Shown here: positions 1-7,284 of the stretch, one piece after another | Layout: every line of letters starts with the position of its first letter | Position numbering within the stretch: the first letter of the stretch is position 1 | NCBI GenBank assembly: GCA_002385465.1 | Contig: DGDN01000089.1 | Location: 1-16,400, forward strand | Length of the DNA: 16,400 nucleotides | Direction: 5' to 3' | From: Candidatus Fermentithermobacillaceae bacterium UBA3951 | Lineage (GTDB): Bacteria; Bacillota; Sulfobacillia; Fermentithermobacillales; Fermentithermobacillaceae | Notes under the pieces: generated by a model | The model's input: only the letters and a program-made list of their open reading frames with translations | Databases searched by the model: none | Told to the model about the DNA's origin: nothing | Translations under genes and position numbers: made by a program

Positions 1-31
1 GTTGTAGGTTCGAGTCCTACTCGGGGAGCCA
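1..31 (+). tRNA. tRNA-Asn, 3' part only (cut by window edge)
   Basis: The first 31 bases are the 3' end of a tRNA. A T-arm with stem GTAGG/CCTAC around loop TTCGAGT lies at 4-20. It is followed by the 3' acceptor strand TCGGGGA (21-27), discriminator G (28) and an encoded CCA (29-31). The anticodon is outside the window. A tRNA whose acceptor would begin with T (to pair A27) and whose discriminator is G fits tRNA-Asn best, and the T-arm resembles bacterial tRNA-Asn. The isotype is therefore inferred, not read. Confidence 0.7.
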
Positions 32-39
32 TAATGTGT

Positions 40-114
40 GCGCCCGTAGCTCAGTGGCAGAGCGGTCGGCTCATAACCGATTGGTCGGGTGTTCGATGCA
101 CCCCGGGCGCACCA
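40..114 (+). tRNA. tRNA with CAT anticodon (elongator Met, or Ile2)
   Basis: A complete cloverleaf can be folded. The acceptor GCGCCCG (40-46) pairs with CGGGCGC (104-110), followed by discriminator A (111) and encoded CCA (112-114). The anticodon stem GTCGG/CCGAT encloses loop CTCATAA (70-76), with anticodon CAT at 72-74. The T-arm has loop TTCGATG. The first pair is G-C and the anticodon stem lacks three consecutive G-C pairs of the initiator type, so this is not initiator tRNA. Elongator tRNA-Met and tRNA-Ile with a lysidine-modified CAU anticodon cannot be separated by eye; Met is the default call. It lies 8 nt after the preceding tRNA, so the cluster is probably co-transcribed. Confidence 0.93.
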
Positions 115-129
115 ATTTAGTAGTTCAGT

Positions 130-205
130 GGCCCCATGGTCAAGAGGTTTAAGACGCCGCCCTTTCAAGGCGGTAACACGGGTTCGAGTCCCGTTGGGGC
201 CACCA
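130..205 (+). tRNA. tRNA-Glu (anticodon TTC)
   Basis: The acceptor GGCCCCA (130-136) pairs with TGGGGCC (195-201), followed by discriminator A (202) and encoded CCA (203-205). The anticodon stem CCGCC/GGCGG encloses loop CTTTCAA (162-168), with anticodon TTC at 164-166. The T-arm is CACGGG-TTCGAGT-CCCGTT. It is the last tRNA of the cluster, 15 nt after the CAT tRNA. The GGCCCC start and CCGCC anticodon stem are typical of bacterial tRNA-Glu. Confidence 0.96.
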
Positions 206-231
206 TCTGATTTAGGCCCTGTTCCGGTCCT

Positions 232-252
232 GAAGGGGGAAGATCGCCCTTC
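232..252 (+). terminator. Candidate terminator hairpin after the tRNA cluster
   Basis: Stem GAAGGG (232-237) pairs with CCCTTC (247-252) around a 9-nt loop and is followed by TTTATATCT. It lies 27 nt after tRNA-Glu, where a terminator of the tRNA operon would be expected. The stem is only 6 bp, so this is a candidate; a second hairpin lies downstream at 289-307. Confidence 0.4.
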
Positions 253-288
253 TTTATATCTCCTTAAACATGTTCCCGCGTTTAGCAA

Positions 289-307
289 CCTTTGAGCTTA
301 TCAAAGG
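289..307 (+). terminator. Perfect 7-bp hairpin with T-rich tail (terminator, or operator)
   Basis: CCTTTGA (289-295) and TCAAAGG (301-307) form a perfect inverted repeat around loop GCTTA, followed by the T-rich stretch CTTATTTATT (308-317). This fits a Rho-independent terminator for the tRNA operon. It also lies about 90 bp ahead of the GGDEF gene, so an operator role cannot be excluded. I could not identify a convincing promoter for the GGDEF gene in the 192-base gap between tRNA-Glu and that gene. Confidence 0.5.
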
Positions 308-397
308 CTTATTTATTCCAGCGTAGAGCCGATATATCCCTCAGCGGATCTGAGTTCCCAGAGCGAGGTCCATCTACCGTCTGAGAGGTGCCAAGGG

Positions 398-1612
398 TTG
401 AACAGATGGGTGCAAATCTATGGCACGGGTAGAAAAATCCGCGCCATCGCCACTTACATGGTGGCAGTTTCCGTAGCAGGATTCGGGACGTTCCTCTGCA
501 TTGTCAAAGAGGGCGCTTTCCCGGACTCTTTGACCACGTTCGTCTATCTGAGCCTGGCTATAATCGGGCAACACCTGTCTGTTACGTTTCCAGATGGCAA
601 CAGCATCGCATTGGCCGACCCCGTTGTGTATGCAGCCCTATGGGCGTTCGGACCCCGGCTCGCACTCCTCAGCCAAGTAGCGGCAGTACTCACGCAACTC
701 TTCACCCAGAAAAAAGCCATCCTCAACACGTTTTTCAACGCAGCCCAGTTTACGTTGAGCATCATGGTCGCGAGCGTGTGGGCTCACTTTGCCAGGGTAA
801 CCCCGGTGGGGCATGCCCCGCTCTCTCAAATAGTGTTTGTGTTTCTCCTGATCCTGACTTTCGAGATTGTAAACTACACCTTTGTGTCAATCGCAGTCGC
901 TCTCGACCAGGAACACAGGTGGAGAGAAGTTTTCCTCCGGATATGGTTCATCCAGCGGAAGAAGACATTCGTCCTCTCACACCTCATCAATATGGCGGGC
1001 GTGCTCCTTGCGACCTACATGGGCTTGGCAGGCATAATATTCGTCTTTGCATCGGTTTTCGTCCTTTGGCTTCAGCTTAAGTTCGAGCAAGAGCTGGCCC
1101 TAAAATCGCTTGAAGCCAACACCGATGTGCTCACGGGGCTCTTTAATGCCCGTTATCTTGAGGGCTGGCTTGAGAACGATTTTCCTAAGTTATCCGCCGG
1201 TCAAGATACGTGCTCCGTTATCTTCATCGACGTGGACGGGCTTAAGAGGGTGAACGACCAGATGGGTCACGACGTGGGCGATTTGGTCCTCGGGCACCTG
1301 GCCAAAGTCCTGAAATCGGTGGTTAGATCCGGCGACAAGGTCATACGTTACGGCGGAGACGAGTTCATAGTCATATGCATGAACACCGAACTCGATAAGG
1401 CTGCGACCATTGTCGAGAGGATCCTTTCGGCCCTAAAAGACACCCCCCTCGTGAGGGACGGGGTCACAGTGAATTTCGGAATAAGCGCGGGGCTGGCGTC
1501 CTTTCCCCTACACTCAACCCAGGGTCGCGACCTCGTTCGCCTAGCCGACAAAGCGATGTACCTTGCAAAGAAAGACGGGGGCAACCGCTACAGGACGGCC
1601 GACAACCTCTAG
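398..1612 (+). CDS. Membrane-anchored diguanylate cyclase (GGDEF domain)
   Basis: 404 aa. The N-terminal half (about residues 15-225) is hydrophobic, with roughly six membrane segments (near 19-36, 46-60, 74-98, 113-133, 143-168, 194-225) and no recognisable soluble sensor domain. The C-terminal ~165 residues are a GGDEF domain predicted to make c-di-GMP from two GTP at the inner face of the membrane. The catalytic signature GGDEF is intact (319-323) and the metal-binding FIDVD carries D278 and D280. An RSGD motif (310-313) sits exactly six residues before GGDEF, matching the RxxD product-inhibition site, so the enzyme looks active and feedback-inhibited. I chose the TTG start because GAGAGGTG lies 7 nt upstream. 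The gene is convergent with the amidase gene, with only 12 bp between their stops. I do not recognise the membrane part as a named sensor family. Confidence 0.93.
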   Translation: MNRWVQIYGTGRKIRAIATYMVAVSVAGFGTFLCIVKEGAFPDSLTTFVYLSLAIIGQHLSVTFPDGNSIALADPVVYAALWAFGPRLALLSQVAAVLTQLFTQKKAILNTFFNAAQFTLSIMVASVWAHFARVTPVGHAPLSQIVFVFLLILTFEIVNYTFVSIAVALDQEHRWREVFLRIWFIQRKKTFVLSHLINMAGVLLATYMGLAGIIFVFASVFVLWLQLKFEQELALKSLEANTDVLTGLFNARYLEGWLENDFPKLSAGQDTCSVIFIDVDGLKRVNDQMGHDVGDLVLGHLAKVLKSVVRSGDKVIRYGGDEFIVICMNTELDKAATIVERILSALKDTPLVRDGVTVNFGISAGLASFPLHSTQGRDLVRLADKAMYLAKKDGGNRYRTADNL

Positions 1613-1624
1613 GCTTCTCATGTG

Positions 1625-2899
1625 TCAATACGTGATCTTGATGAGCCAGAACACCGTACTATCGTTCCAGCCCATATCCCACGGGAAAAAGAGCCGGTCC
1701 GAAGTATGGCTTGCTATGGTCACGTACCCAGAGGGGTCTTTCCCGACAACTACGGCCACATGAGATATCTGGCCTTTTGTCTCGTAGCCTATCAAGTCGC
1801 CCGGTTCCAATGAAGAGACCGCCCCATAGGGATACTCAGGTGTCCGCTTCACGGCTCCGGAAAAAGTACCCGAGTAGATCTTCTCCGCTCTGCCGGTTGA
1901 GATAAGGTGCCAGATGAGGTCTTCGCCCCTCACCCATAAGGCACTTCCTTCAGAAGTGTAGTGCCACCCGTAACCTTCTTTGAGCCCGCCTGCCTGAAGC
2001 ACTTGCGAGGCGAAGTTCGCGCAGTCTCCGCCCACGAACGTGTACACCTTGTAGTCGGGGTTGTACTTGCCGGACCCTTCGATGACGGGAACCCCGGCGT
2101 ACTTCACCGCATACTCCAGGGCGGCTTGCCTGTCATATCGCCCGCCTTCTGCTGGACTATCATCGTCGCGGACTTGCGCGGGGTCAGAATAGAGATCCTC
2201 GGGCGCATCATCCCGTCCAACCAAAAACTTACAGGGAGGCAGGCTGTATTCCTCACCAATCGGATCGGAGTACCAGTCGCGGCGGATTTTCCACTCACCG
2301 CCGCATGGCTTGAGTTCCAGTACATGCACGGCCCTCGAACCGAAAGTGTGGGTCCAGGCGGGGTCCTCATGTTCCCCACCCTCCGGGCCACTCACAGGAG
2401 CATAGGTATACTGGGCGTGTTCGGTGAGTTCCACCCATACGCTACCGGCGCTCCCGGGAGATATGCCGTCCACCTCTATTCGAGCCTTGGTCTCAATGAT
2501 CTTGAGGTTCCGGTCTTTCGCCCACATACTGAGGTACTCTGAACGGGCCGCCTCCCTTTCCCATGCCCATAGGCCGGTATCCGACCCGGTGTCGTAGTTC
2601 TTCTTGAGGCTCTCGACTTCTCCGTCCATGAAGACACGAAAACGGTCCTGGAGCATCCTACACGCTGCCTCTTCGGGGCTCGAGAGAGGGGCGGCGGGGA
2701 TCTCTCGCGAAGCGGCCGCGGGGTTTCTAATGGATGCCGGAGACCTCAGCCGCGCTATGCCGAAGGGCGCCAGTACTGCCGCGGCTCCCAGGCCCGAGCA
2801 CAATAGGAGAAAGCCCAGATGATAACGGGCGTCCCGGCATACGGCAGCAGATATTGTTTTCGACACCCATCGAAAACACGCCGCCAGACGATACCTCAT
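1625..2899 (-). CDS. Membrane-anchored/secreted protein with putative amidase domain (Amidase_6 type)
   Basis: 424 aa. A short basic N-terminus is followed by one hydrophobic segment (about 27-49), so the protein is probably anchored outside the membrane or exported. The middle part (about 75-245) ends in WKIRRDWYSDP, a pattern common ahead of this domain. The C-terminal domain (about 254-424) carries the signature GGDCANFASQVLQAGG with Cys293 as the likely nucleophile. ISHVAVVVG (His380) and a later ASHTSDR region complete a papain/NlpC-like arrangement. The family is annotated as a putative amidase and a cell-wall substrate is plausible, but neither substrate nor bond is shown here. The ATG has a GGGGTGATCC site just upstream. 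It follows the HD-GYP gene by about 73 bp on the same strand and may be co-transcribed with it. Confidence 0.85.
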   Translation of the reverse strand: MRYRLAACFRWVSKTISAAVCRDARYHLGFLLLCSGLGAAAVLAPFGIARLRSPASIRNPAAASREIPAAPLSSPEEAACRMLQDRFRVFMDGEVESLKKNYDTGSDTGLWAWEREAARSEYLSMWAKDRNLKIIETKARIEVDGISPGSAGSVWVELTEHAQYTYAPVSGPEGGEHEDPAWTHTFGSRAVHVLELKPCGGEWKIRRDWYSDPIGEEYSLPPCKFLVGRDDAPEDLYSDPAQVRDDDSPAEGGRYDRQAALEYAVKYAGVPVIEGSGKYNPDYKVYTFVGGDCANFASQVLQAGGLKEGYGWHYTSEGSALWVRGEDLIWHLISTGRAEKIYSGTFSGAVKRTPEYPYGAVSSLEPGDLIGYETKGQISHVAVVVGKDPSGYVTIASHTSDRLFFPWDMGWNDSTVFWLIKITY

Positions 2900-2972
2900 T
2901 GGATCACCCCTGGCGCGGAACCAAGCGTCACATAAGGATACTTGGCACCTTAAGAGGATATGACGGGTAGGC

Positions 2973-4187
2973 TTATGCGCCGGGGGCTCTTCTATCCGCC
3001 GTGCCCCCTGATAGCCCTCCCAAAGCCAGCATCTCGTCTATGTTGGGGGCGGTGTACCACTCGGCGTAGCTTACAATCTGTATCTCGGGATGGAGTTCAA
3101 GGTCTATCGTCTTGGGGCTCGGATAATAGTTTCCTTCGGGGTCTCTTGTCACCGTGACAACCGGTCTTTCAAGATTGTGGGGGTTAAGCCGCTTCACAAC
3201 CGCCGTTTCGTCCGTTGAGAGTATGACCCCCGTCGCAACCGGAAAGGGAGCAACAACCCGGGAAAACGCTCCCACGACCCTTGGGTCGAAGAGGACCCCC
3301 GAGTTGGCCACAATGAAAGAAAGGGCCTCCAGAGGATGCTTTGCCGCCTTGTACGGACGGTCGGATGTCATGGCGTCAAATGCGTCACACACGGCAGTTA
3401 CTCTGGCGTATCCTGTGATCTTCTCGCCGCGGAGCCCGCGGGGGTACCCGCTTCCGTCCCAGCGCTCGTGGTGTTGGTAGGCTACATGAGCAGGCAATAA
3501 GCCGAGTGAGGTTTTCCGCAGTATCTCAAATCCGGCTTCAGGGTGATCTCTCACTATGGCGAACTCTTCTCGCGTAAGCTCGCCGGGCTTGAGCCACAAT
3601 GAAGTCGAAACTGCGGTCTTGCCTACATCGTGAAGAAGAGCTCCGATCCCCAGCTCGCGCAGTTCTCTCCGGTTGTATCCCAAGATCCTGCCTACCACAA
3701 GGGCGATCAGAGCCACATGGACGGAGTGGGCGAAACTGTAGTCGCGCAGGGACTTTATGTCTACCATCCCGATTAGCACTTCTCTACGCGACATGATGTC
3801 GCCAACCAGCATCTCGGCGGCTTTCATGACGTTCATGTACACATCGTATCTGGCTTTACTTATCATATTGGCGCCCGGCGAAGGTCCCAGGTGCCCTGGG
3901 AGCAGCGAAAGGGTCAATCGCTTGGCGTGAAGGGCTTCAATCTCCACGAACTGCCTTATGCTCTTCATGACCTCGTGCTTAGTCTCGAGGCTCACTAATT
4001 CGGGAAGTTCCACATCGTCGAAGCCGTCAGCGATGTAAAGAGCCGTGAAGCCCTGTTCTTCCAGGAGGCTTAGGAGCCTTCTATTCAAGGTAATACCGGC
4101 AGCGATGATGAGCCGGCCCTCTTGATCTTGTACGGACCGGCCCAAGCGCATTCCGGGTTGGACTTGATAGATAGGCAAAATTCTCAC
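2973..4187 (-). CDS. HD-GYP domain protein (c-di-GMP phosphodiesterase type)
   Basis: 404 aa from the chosen GTG at 4187. The N-terminus (MRILPIYQVQPGMRLGRSV) is a typical opening for such proteins, and residues up to about 55 resemble the short N-terminal module often found before the HD core. The HD-GYP domain (about 140-320) has HDVGK (His186, Asp187, Lys190), a further His in RDHPEAG, and HHERWDGSGYP (239-249) with the GYP triad intact. Members hydrolyse c-di-GMP to pGpG or GMP, and some act on cGAMP instead. The frame stays open to 4427, but that extension runs antisense across the valS T-box leader and lacks family character, so I rejected it. The start is the weak point: the only ribosome-site-like sequence is a G-run 11 nt upstream. 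No membrane segment is seen. It lies upstream of the amidase gene on the same strand. Confidence 0.9.
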   Translation of the reverse strand: MRILPIYQVQPGMRLGRSVQDQEGRLIIAAGITLNRRLLSLLEEQGFTALYIADGFDDVELPELVSLETKHEVMKSIRQFVEIEALHAKRLTLSLLPGHLGPSPGANMISKARYDVYMNVMKAAEMLVGDIMSRREVLIGMVDIKSLRDYSFAHSVHVALIALVVGRILGYNRRELRELGIGALLHDVGKTAVSTSLWLKPGELTREEFAIVRDHPEAGFEILRKTSLGLLPAHVAYQHHERWDGSGYPRGLRGEKITGYARVTAVCDAFDAMTSDRPYKAAKHPLEALSFIVANSGVLFDPRVVGAFSRVVAPFPVATGVILSTDETAVVKRLNPHNLERPVVTVTRDPEGNYYPSPKTIDLELHPEIQIVSYAEWYTAPNIDEMLALGGLSGGTADRRAPGA

Positions 4188-4247
4188 TTGTGGTAAAGCC
4201 CCCCCCTTTTTTCCTTCGTCAATGCTTACCGATAATTGAGGGGCGGC

Positions 4248-4276
4248 TTTACCCTGAGGGACCTCCCTGCTATAAT
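4248..4276 (+). promoter_or_regulatory. Promoter of the valS T-box transcript
   Basis: A perfect TATAAT (4271-4276) is preceded, at a 17-bp spacing, by TTTACC (4248-4253), four of six matches to TTGACA. Transcription would start near 4283, just upstream of the first T-box stem. This supports reading 4283-4600 as a leader RNA rather than as coding sequence of the opposite strand. Confidence 0.7.
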
Positions 4277-4282
4277 ACAGCC

Positions 4283-4568
4283 AACTAATTAGGTACATCC
4301 CATGACGGGGAGGAGTAGGCAGGAGTTCTCCCTCAGAGAGCGGGGCGCGTGGTGGGAGCCCTGCGGGAAGAGACTGCCGAAGGTCGCCCCTGAGGACGCG
4401 GGCGGAAACGTCCGCGCGGAGGGCCACGTTACGGCCAAGAGTGCCGGTAGGGCCAAGCCCGGGCCTTATGTGTGAAGCACTTTCACGGAAGCCCCTCCGG
4501 GAAGAATCCCTATCGGAAACAAGGTGGTACCGCGAATGAGGCCCCTTCGCCCTTGTGGTGAGGGGGCC
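4283..4568 (+). promoter_or_regulatory. T-box riboswitch (valine) in the valS leader
   Basis: T-box leaders bind a cognate tRNA and sense whether its 3' end is free. The conserved element AAGGTGGTACCGCG is at 4521-4534. The antiterminator can be drawn exactly: ACAAGG (4519-4524) with CCTTGT (4551-4556), the 7-nt bulge TGGTACC (4525-4531), and GCGAA (4532-4536) with TTCGC (4546-4550). Upstream, a Stem I with the AGTA motif (4314-4317) and pairing GGCAG (4318-4322)/CTGCC (4374-4378) presents specifier GTC (4383-4385) in the context GAAGGTCG. GTC is a valine codon, agreeing with the downstream gene. An 8-bp hairpin with a GAAA tetraloop (4397-4416) and another hairpin (GTGAA/TTCAC, about 4472-4486) lie between. 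The competing hairpin is GGCCCCTTCGCC (4540-4551) with GGTGAGGGGGCC (4557-4568). It is not followed by a T-run, which is unusual; see the separate regulatory entry. Confidence 0.93.
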
Positions 4569-4602
4569 ATAACTATGACGAGACCGAGGTGATTTCGCGG
4601 TG
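4529..4602 (+). promoter_or_regulatory. Possible start-codon sequestering helix, T-box against valS start
   Basis: ACCGCGAA within and just after the T-box (4529-4536) is perfectly complementary to TTCGCGGT (4594-4601), which includes the first two bases of the valS GTG start codon. Three further G-U pairs (4526-4528 with 4602-4604) would extend it to 11 pairs. The same GCGAA pairs with an identical TTCGC (4546-4550) in the antiterminator, so the two states exclude each other. Inference: uncharged tRNA-Val would hold the T-box in the antiterminator and free the start. Otherwise the 4540-4568 hairpin would form and the T-box would mask the start. The ribosome site GAGGTGAT (4586-4593) would remain in the loop. 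Confidence 0.4.
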
Positions 4603-7242
4603 TTTCATGAAATGCCAAAAGCCTACGAACCCAAGGCGTTTGAAGAGAAATGGTACCGCTTCTGGATGGACAACGACCTCATGACGGCCGAAGTGGGCTC
4701 CAAGAAGCCCAGGTTCTCGTTGGTCATGCCCCCTCCCAACATCACAGGGTCACTCCATATAGGGCACGCCTTGGACCTTACCCTTCAAGACATCATCATC
4801 CGCCACATGAGGATGTCCGGGCGTGAGACCCTCTGGCTTCCGGGGACCGACCACGCATCCATAGCAACGCACGCGAAGATTGAGGAAATGCTCGAGTCCG
4901 AAGGCACCTCTAGGTTGGAACTGGGCCGTGAGAAGTTCTTGGAGAGGGCCTGGGAGTGGAAGGACAAATACGGACACATCATAATGGACCAGATAAAATC
5001 CCTCGGCGCCTCATGTGATTGGTCCAGGGAGCGGTTCACCATGGATGAAGGTTGCTCGAAGGCGGTGACCGAGGTATTCGTGCGCCTCTATGAAAAGGGC
5101 CTCATCTACAAAGGAGACTACATGGTGAACTTCTGCCCCGGATGCCACACGGTGATATCCGACATCGAAGTCGAGCATGAGGAAGTCGACTCATCCTTAT
5201 GGTATATCCGCTATCCTCTGGAAGACTCAGAGGAATATATACAAGTGGCAACGACCAGGCCCGAGACGATGCTGGGCGATACGGGGATAGCGGTGAACCC
5301 GAGTGACAAGCGTTACGCACACCTAATCGGAAAGCATGCCATCCTCCCCATTATCGGGAGACGCCTCCCCATATTCGCCGATGAGCATGTGGACCCGGCC
5401 TTCGGCACGGGGGCGGTGAAAGTGACACCCTCCCACGACCCCGATGACTTCGAGATGGGCATGACCCATGGGCTCGAATTCGTAAGCGTAATCGACACCC
5501 ATGGAAAGATGACCGCAAATGCGGGGAAATACGCGGGGTTAGATAGGTACGAGTGCAGAAAGGCCTTGCTCAAAGACCTGGAAGACGGCGGTTACCTTGT
5601 AAGAACGGAAGCCTACAAGCTATCGGTCGGCCGGTGCCACAGGTGCGATACCAACGTGGAACCCCTCATATCAGAGCAATGGTTTGTGAAGATGAAACCC
5701 TTGGCCGAGCCGGCGCTCAAGGTGGTCCGGGAGGGTAAAGTCAAGTTCGTGCCCGAACGTTTCACCAAGGTCTACGAGAATTGGATGGAAAACGTCCGCG
5801 ACTGGTGCATTTCAAGGCAGCTCTGGTGGGGCCACAGGATCCCGGCTTGGTACTGTCAGGGGTGTGGAAAAACGATAGTCGCCCGAGAAGAGCCAACATC
5901 TTGCCCCGATTGCGGCGGAACGTTGCGTCAAGACGAAGATGTACTGGACACGTGGTTCTCCTCGGCCCTCTGGCCTTTCTCGACCCTCGGCTGGCCTGAG
6001 AAAACAGAGGACCTCGACTACTTCTTCCCTACCGACGTCTTGGTGACCGGTTACGACATCATCTTTTTCTGGGTAGCCAGGATGATCTTCTCCTCCCTCG
6101 AGTTCATGGGAGAAGAGCCTTTCCGCACCGTGGTGATCCACGGCATGGTGAGGGATGCCCTGGGCCGGAAAATGTCAAAGAGTTTGGGGAACGGTATAGA
6201 CCCCTTAGAGGTCATTGAGAAGTACGGAGCGGATGCCCTGCGTATTTCTCTCACGGCGGGAACCGCAATGGGCAACGACATGCGCCTCTTTGACGAAAAA
6301 GTGGAAGGGGCCAGGAACTTTGTGAACAAGCTCTGGAACGCTGCGAGGTACTGCCTGGCCAACCTCGAAGGGTTCAACCCGCCGGAGAAAGTCGCTCCTA
6401 AGGGGTTCGCAGGCCGGTGGATATTGTCGCGTCTCGAGCGCACCGTACGGGGCGTTACAAGCGCCCTGGAGCGATTCGAGCCCGGGGAAGCCATAGGGCT
6501 CATTACGGATTTCATCTGGAACGAGTTCTGCGACTGGTATATCGAGATCTCCAAGGAAGACCTGGCAAGAGAGGACCGGAGAGAAGAGACGCAAGCCGTG
6601 CTGTGGACGGTGCTCAGAGACTCGCTTGCGCTCCTCCACCCCTTCACGCCGTTTGTGACGGAAGAACTGTGGGCGTACCTTCCGGGCCGGAATCCGGGTA
6701 AAGAGGGGAGCCTCATTATCCATCCTTACCCCACGCCGGACCGGTACCCCCTTGATCCGGAAGCGGAAGAAGAGGCGGGAGCCCTTATCGAAGCCACAAA
6801 AGCCATAAGGAACATGAGGGCCGAAGTGAACATCGGGACCGGAAGGAAAGCTCCGGCCATCATCGCTGCCGCCGAACCCTCGCGTTGGGAGAAAATGCTC
6901 CCATACATCCAAAGGCTGGCCTGGGCCGAACCTATTACACTGGGAGATAAGAAAGATTTCTCAGATGTAGAGAAGGCGCTTGTGAGCGTAGCCAGGGACG
7001 CTACGGTGTATCTACCGCTTCAGGGCGTAATCGACATAGAGAAAGAGACAGCACGCCTCGAAAAGGCTATGGAGGAGCTCGCGAGAGATATCGAAAGGAC
7101 TCGGAGCAGGCTATCTCAGGAGGATTTCCTGTCGAGAGCCCCGCAGGAGATTGTCGAGGCGCAAAGAAAGAGGTTCGAAGACGCGAGCGCCAAGCTTGAG
7201 ACTCTGAAGACGAGAGTAGAGATGCTTAGGCGCATGAAGTAA
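4600..7242 (+). CDS. valS: Valyl-tRNA synthetase
   Basis: 880 aa, the normal length for bacterial ValRS, a cytoplasmic class I synthetase that charges tRNA-Val with valine. The HIGH motif (PNITGSLHIGH, 46-56) and KMSKS (524-528) are both intact. The CP1 editing domain shows TTRPETMLGD (from 218). Cysteine pairs are visible: CPGC (179-182), CHRC (346-349), and CQGC/CPDC (419-422, 435-438), the last two suggesting a zinc ribbon. The C-terminal ~65 residues (from about 812) are charged and heptad-like, matching the coiled-coil arm of bacterial ValRS. I chose GTG at 4600 because GAGGTGAT (4586-4593) is ideally spaced; an in-frame ATG lies at 4612. A valine T-box controls it. folC follows after 42 bp and is probably in the same operon. 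Confidence 0.98.
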   Translation: MFHEMPKAYEPKAFEEKWYRFWMDNDLMTAEVGSKKPRFSLVMPPPNITGSLHIGHALDLTLQDIIIRHMRMSGRETLWLPGTDHASIATHAKIEEMLESEGTSRLELGREKFLERAWEWKDKYGHIIMDQIKSLGASCDWSRERFTMDEGCSKAVTEVFVRLYEKGLIYKGDYMVNFCPGCHTVISDIEVEHEEVDSSLWYIRYPLEDSEEYIQVATTRPETMLGDTGIAVNPSDKRYAHLIGKHAILPIIGRRLPIFADEHVDPAFGTGAVKVTPSHDPDDFEMGMTHGLEFVSVIDTHGKMTANAGKYAGLDRYECRKALLKDLEDGGYLVRTEAYKLSVGRCHRCDTNVEPLISEQWFVKMKPLAEPALKVVREGKVKFVPERFTKVYENWMENVRDWCISRQLWWGHRIPAWYCQGCGKTIVAREEPTSCPDCGGTLRQDEDVLDTWFSSALWPFSTLGWPEKTEDLDYFFPTDVLVTGYDIIFFWVARMIFSSLEFMGEEPFRTVVIHGMVRDALGRKMSKSLGNGIDPLEVIEKYGADALRISLTAGTAMGNDMRLFDEKVEGARNFVNKLWNAARYCLANLEGFNPPEKVAPKGFAGRWILSRLERTVRGVTSALERFEPGEAIGLITDFIWNEFCDWYIEISKEDLAREDRREETQAVLWTVLRDSLALLHPFTPFVTEELWAYLPGRNPGKEGSLIIHPYPTPDRYPLDPEAEEEAGALIEATKAIRNMRAEVNIGTGRKAPAIIAAAEPSRWEKMLPYIQRLAWAEPITLGDKKDFSDVEKALVSVARDATVYLPLQGVIDIEKETARLEKAMEELARDIERTRSRLSQEDFLSRAPQEIVEAQRKRFEDASAKLETLKTRVEMLRRMK

Positions 7243-7284
7243 GGAGCCATTCGCGAAAGGGCCCTCGCTCAGGAGGATACGGCA

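Noticed and set aside
1961..2542. 193-residue + strand open frame opposite the amidase gene
   Set aside because: The opposite strand encodes a clear Amidase_6-type protein in this interval; this is a shadow.
2900..2972. Possible sporulation-sigma-like promoter (CATATCCT on the - strand) or weak TAAGG/CCTTA hairpin before the amidase gene
   Set aside because: A single half-match without a convincing -35, and a 5-bp stem with a 10-nt loop; both are too weak to annotate.
4188..4427. N-terminal extension of the HD-GYP protein
   Set aside because: It is the antisense of the valS promoter and T-box, has no family resemblance, and the typical family opening begins at GTG 4187.
6051..6912. Two long - strand open frames opposite valS (221 and 235 codons)
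   Set aside because: Both are contained in valS, overlap each other and show no recognisable protein motif.
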